18,338 nt of DNA. Origin: SAR86 cluster bacterium (GTDB taxonomy: Bacteria; Pseudomonadota; Gammaproteobacteria; Pseudomonadales; Azotimanducaceae). The notes beneath the pieces are model-generated. The model saw only the letters and a program-made list of their open reading frames with translations, was not told the origin of the DNA and searched no databases. The translations under genes were made by a program, and so were the position numbers. Position 1 is the stretch's first letter; the number at the start of each line of letters is the position of its first letter. The DNA lies in NCBI GenBank assembly GCA_013204195.1, contig JABMOJ010000116.1, positions 1 to 18,338 of the forward strand. The letters run 5' to 3'. Positions 17,622-18,338 of this stretch are shown one piece after another.

Positions 17622-18338
17622 ATGAAGAATCCGTTGTTGGAAACCCATGAACTGCCACCGTTTGATTTGATTAAGCCGGAGCACGTCTTGCCGGCCATCG
17701 AGGCGCGGCTGGCCGCCAACCTGCAAGCGATTGATGCGCTGCTGGACGCCGGCCAAACGACTTGGGCAGGCCTAGTGAGCGTGATCGAGCAGATGGATGA
17801 TGAGCTCCGGCAAGCCTATTCGGCCGTCGGGCATATGAACGCCGTGGTAAATACTCCGGAATTGCGCGAGGCCTGGAATGGCTGTCGGCCGAAGCTGTCT
17901 GAATATGCGACGGCACTGGGCCAGAACCCAAGGCTATTTAAAGCCTATCAGGCAATTGCCGCGAGCGCCGAATATGCGCAATTGGGCAAGGCCGAACGCA
18001 AGGCGCTGGATAACGCCCTGCGAGATTTCCGCTTGTCGGGTATCGATTTGCCGCGAGAACAACAACAACGGTTTGCTGAGATTGGTAAACGACTCGCAGC
18101 TTTGTCGGGTCAATTTAACGATAATGTACTCGATGCGACCATGGCCTGGTCGAAACTGATCAGTGCCGAATCCGAATTAGCTGGCTTGCCCGCCAGCGCC
18201 CTAGCGCTTGCCAGACAGACCGCTGAACAACGGGGTGAGCAGGGCTATCTATTCACCCTGGAATTCCCCAGCTATATGCCCGTCCTGACCTACTGTGAAA
18301 ATCAGCCATTACGTCGACAGATGTATGAAGCCTATGTG
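17622..18338 (+). CDS. prlC: Oligopeptidase A, 3'-truncated by the window edge
   Basis: PrlC is a cytoplasmic M3-family zinc metallopeptidase that degrades short peptides, including cleaved signal peptides. I translated 239 codons from the ATG at 17622, and the frame stays open to the last base. The protein opens MKNPLLETHELPPFDLIKPEHVLPA and continues with NTPELREAWN, ALDNALRDFRLSGIDLP, FNDNVLDAT, ESELAGLP and FPSYMPVLTYCENQ. These align along their length with the N-terminal third of E. coli PrlC (680 residues). The HEFGH zinc site lies beyond the window and could not be checked. The gene follows aroE by 14 bp on the same strand, with a weak GAG ribosome site 8 nt before the start. Confidence 0.94.
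   Translation, partial: MKNPLLETHELPPFDLIKPEHVLPAIEARLAANLQAIDALLDAGQTTWAGLVSVIEQMDDELRQAYSAVGHMNAVVNTPELREAWNGCRPKLSEYATALGQNPRLFKAYQAIAASAEYAQLGKAERKALDNALRDFRLSGIDLPREQQQRFAEIGKRLAALSGQFNDNVLDATMAWSKLISAESELAGLPASALALARQTAEQRGEQGYLFTLEFPSYMPVLTYCENQPLRRQMYEAYV

Overview
This is an ordinary stretch of gammaproteobacterial core chromosome, probably next to the replication origin. gyrB at the left edge is normally the last gene of the dnaA-dnaN-recF-gyrB cluster. The order gyrB / gmhB-glyS-glyQ / tag-acyltransferase / trkA-rsmB-fmt-def / LysM protein-dprA / tsaC-aroE matches, from memory, the origin-proximal block of Pseudomonas and relatives. Having trkH next to trkA, and purE between dprA and tsaC, recalls the Vibrio-type version of the same block. 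The lineage cannot be fixed further from the sequence alone. A free-living, non-enteric gammaproteobacterium is the safest reading. I see no mobile element, CRISPR array, tRNA, rRNA, phage gene or obvious foreign insert.

Layout: (1) 1-2288, gyrB on the + strand, missing its first ~42 codons. (2) 2311-5937, minus-strand operon glyQ-glyS-gmhB, making both glycyl-tRNA synthetase subunits and then a heptose phosphatase for LPS inner core. (3) 6114-7609, tag-lpxL-type acyltransferase on +, divergent from glyQ and overlapping each other by ATGA. (4) 7648-13207, minus-strand operon def-fmt-rsmB-trkA-trkH with junctions of 9 bp, -1 bp, -4 bp and 9 bp. (5) 13351-14409, a secreted LysM protein (probable TsaP), divergent from def, then dprA. 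(6) 15706-17607, purE, tsaC and aroE on +, followed by the start of prlC (oligopeptidase A), which runs off the right edge.

How the genes work together: glyQS, def, fmt, rsmB and tsaC all serve translation (tRNA charging, initiator formylation and deformylation, 16S rRNA m5C, tRNA t6A). trkA and trkH form the gated potassium uptake system. gmhB and the acyltransferase serve outer-membrane lipopolysaccharide. The probable TsaP and DprA may both touch DNA uptake, one at the pilus secretin and the other on incoming single-stranded DNA. purE and aroE are housekeeping biosynthesis genes.

No gene-free stretch exceeds 300 bases. The two largest gaps are the divergent spacers 5938-6113 and 13208-13350, both described below. 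Starts were chosen by Shine-Dalgarno sequence, family length and overlap with the upstream gene. Several genes (glyS, fmt, dprA) must start at GTG or TTG. I found no convincing undescribed system. The findings are modest: start-site, junction, gene-content and homopolymer observations.
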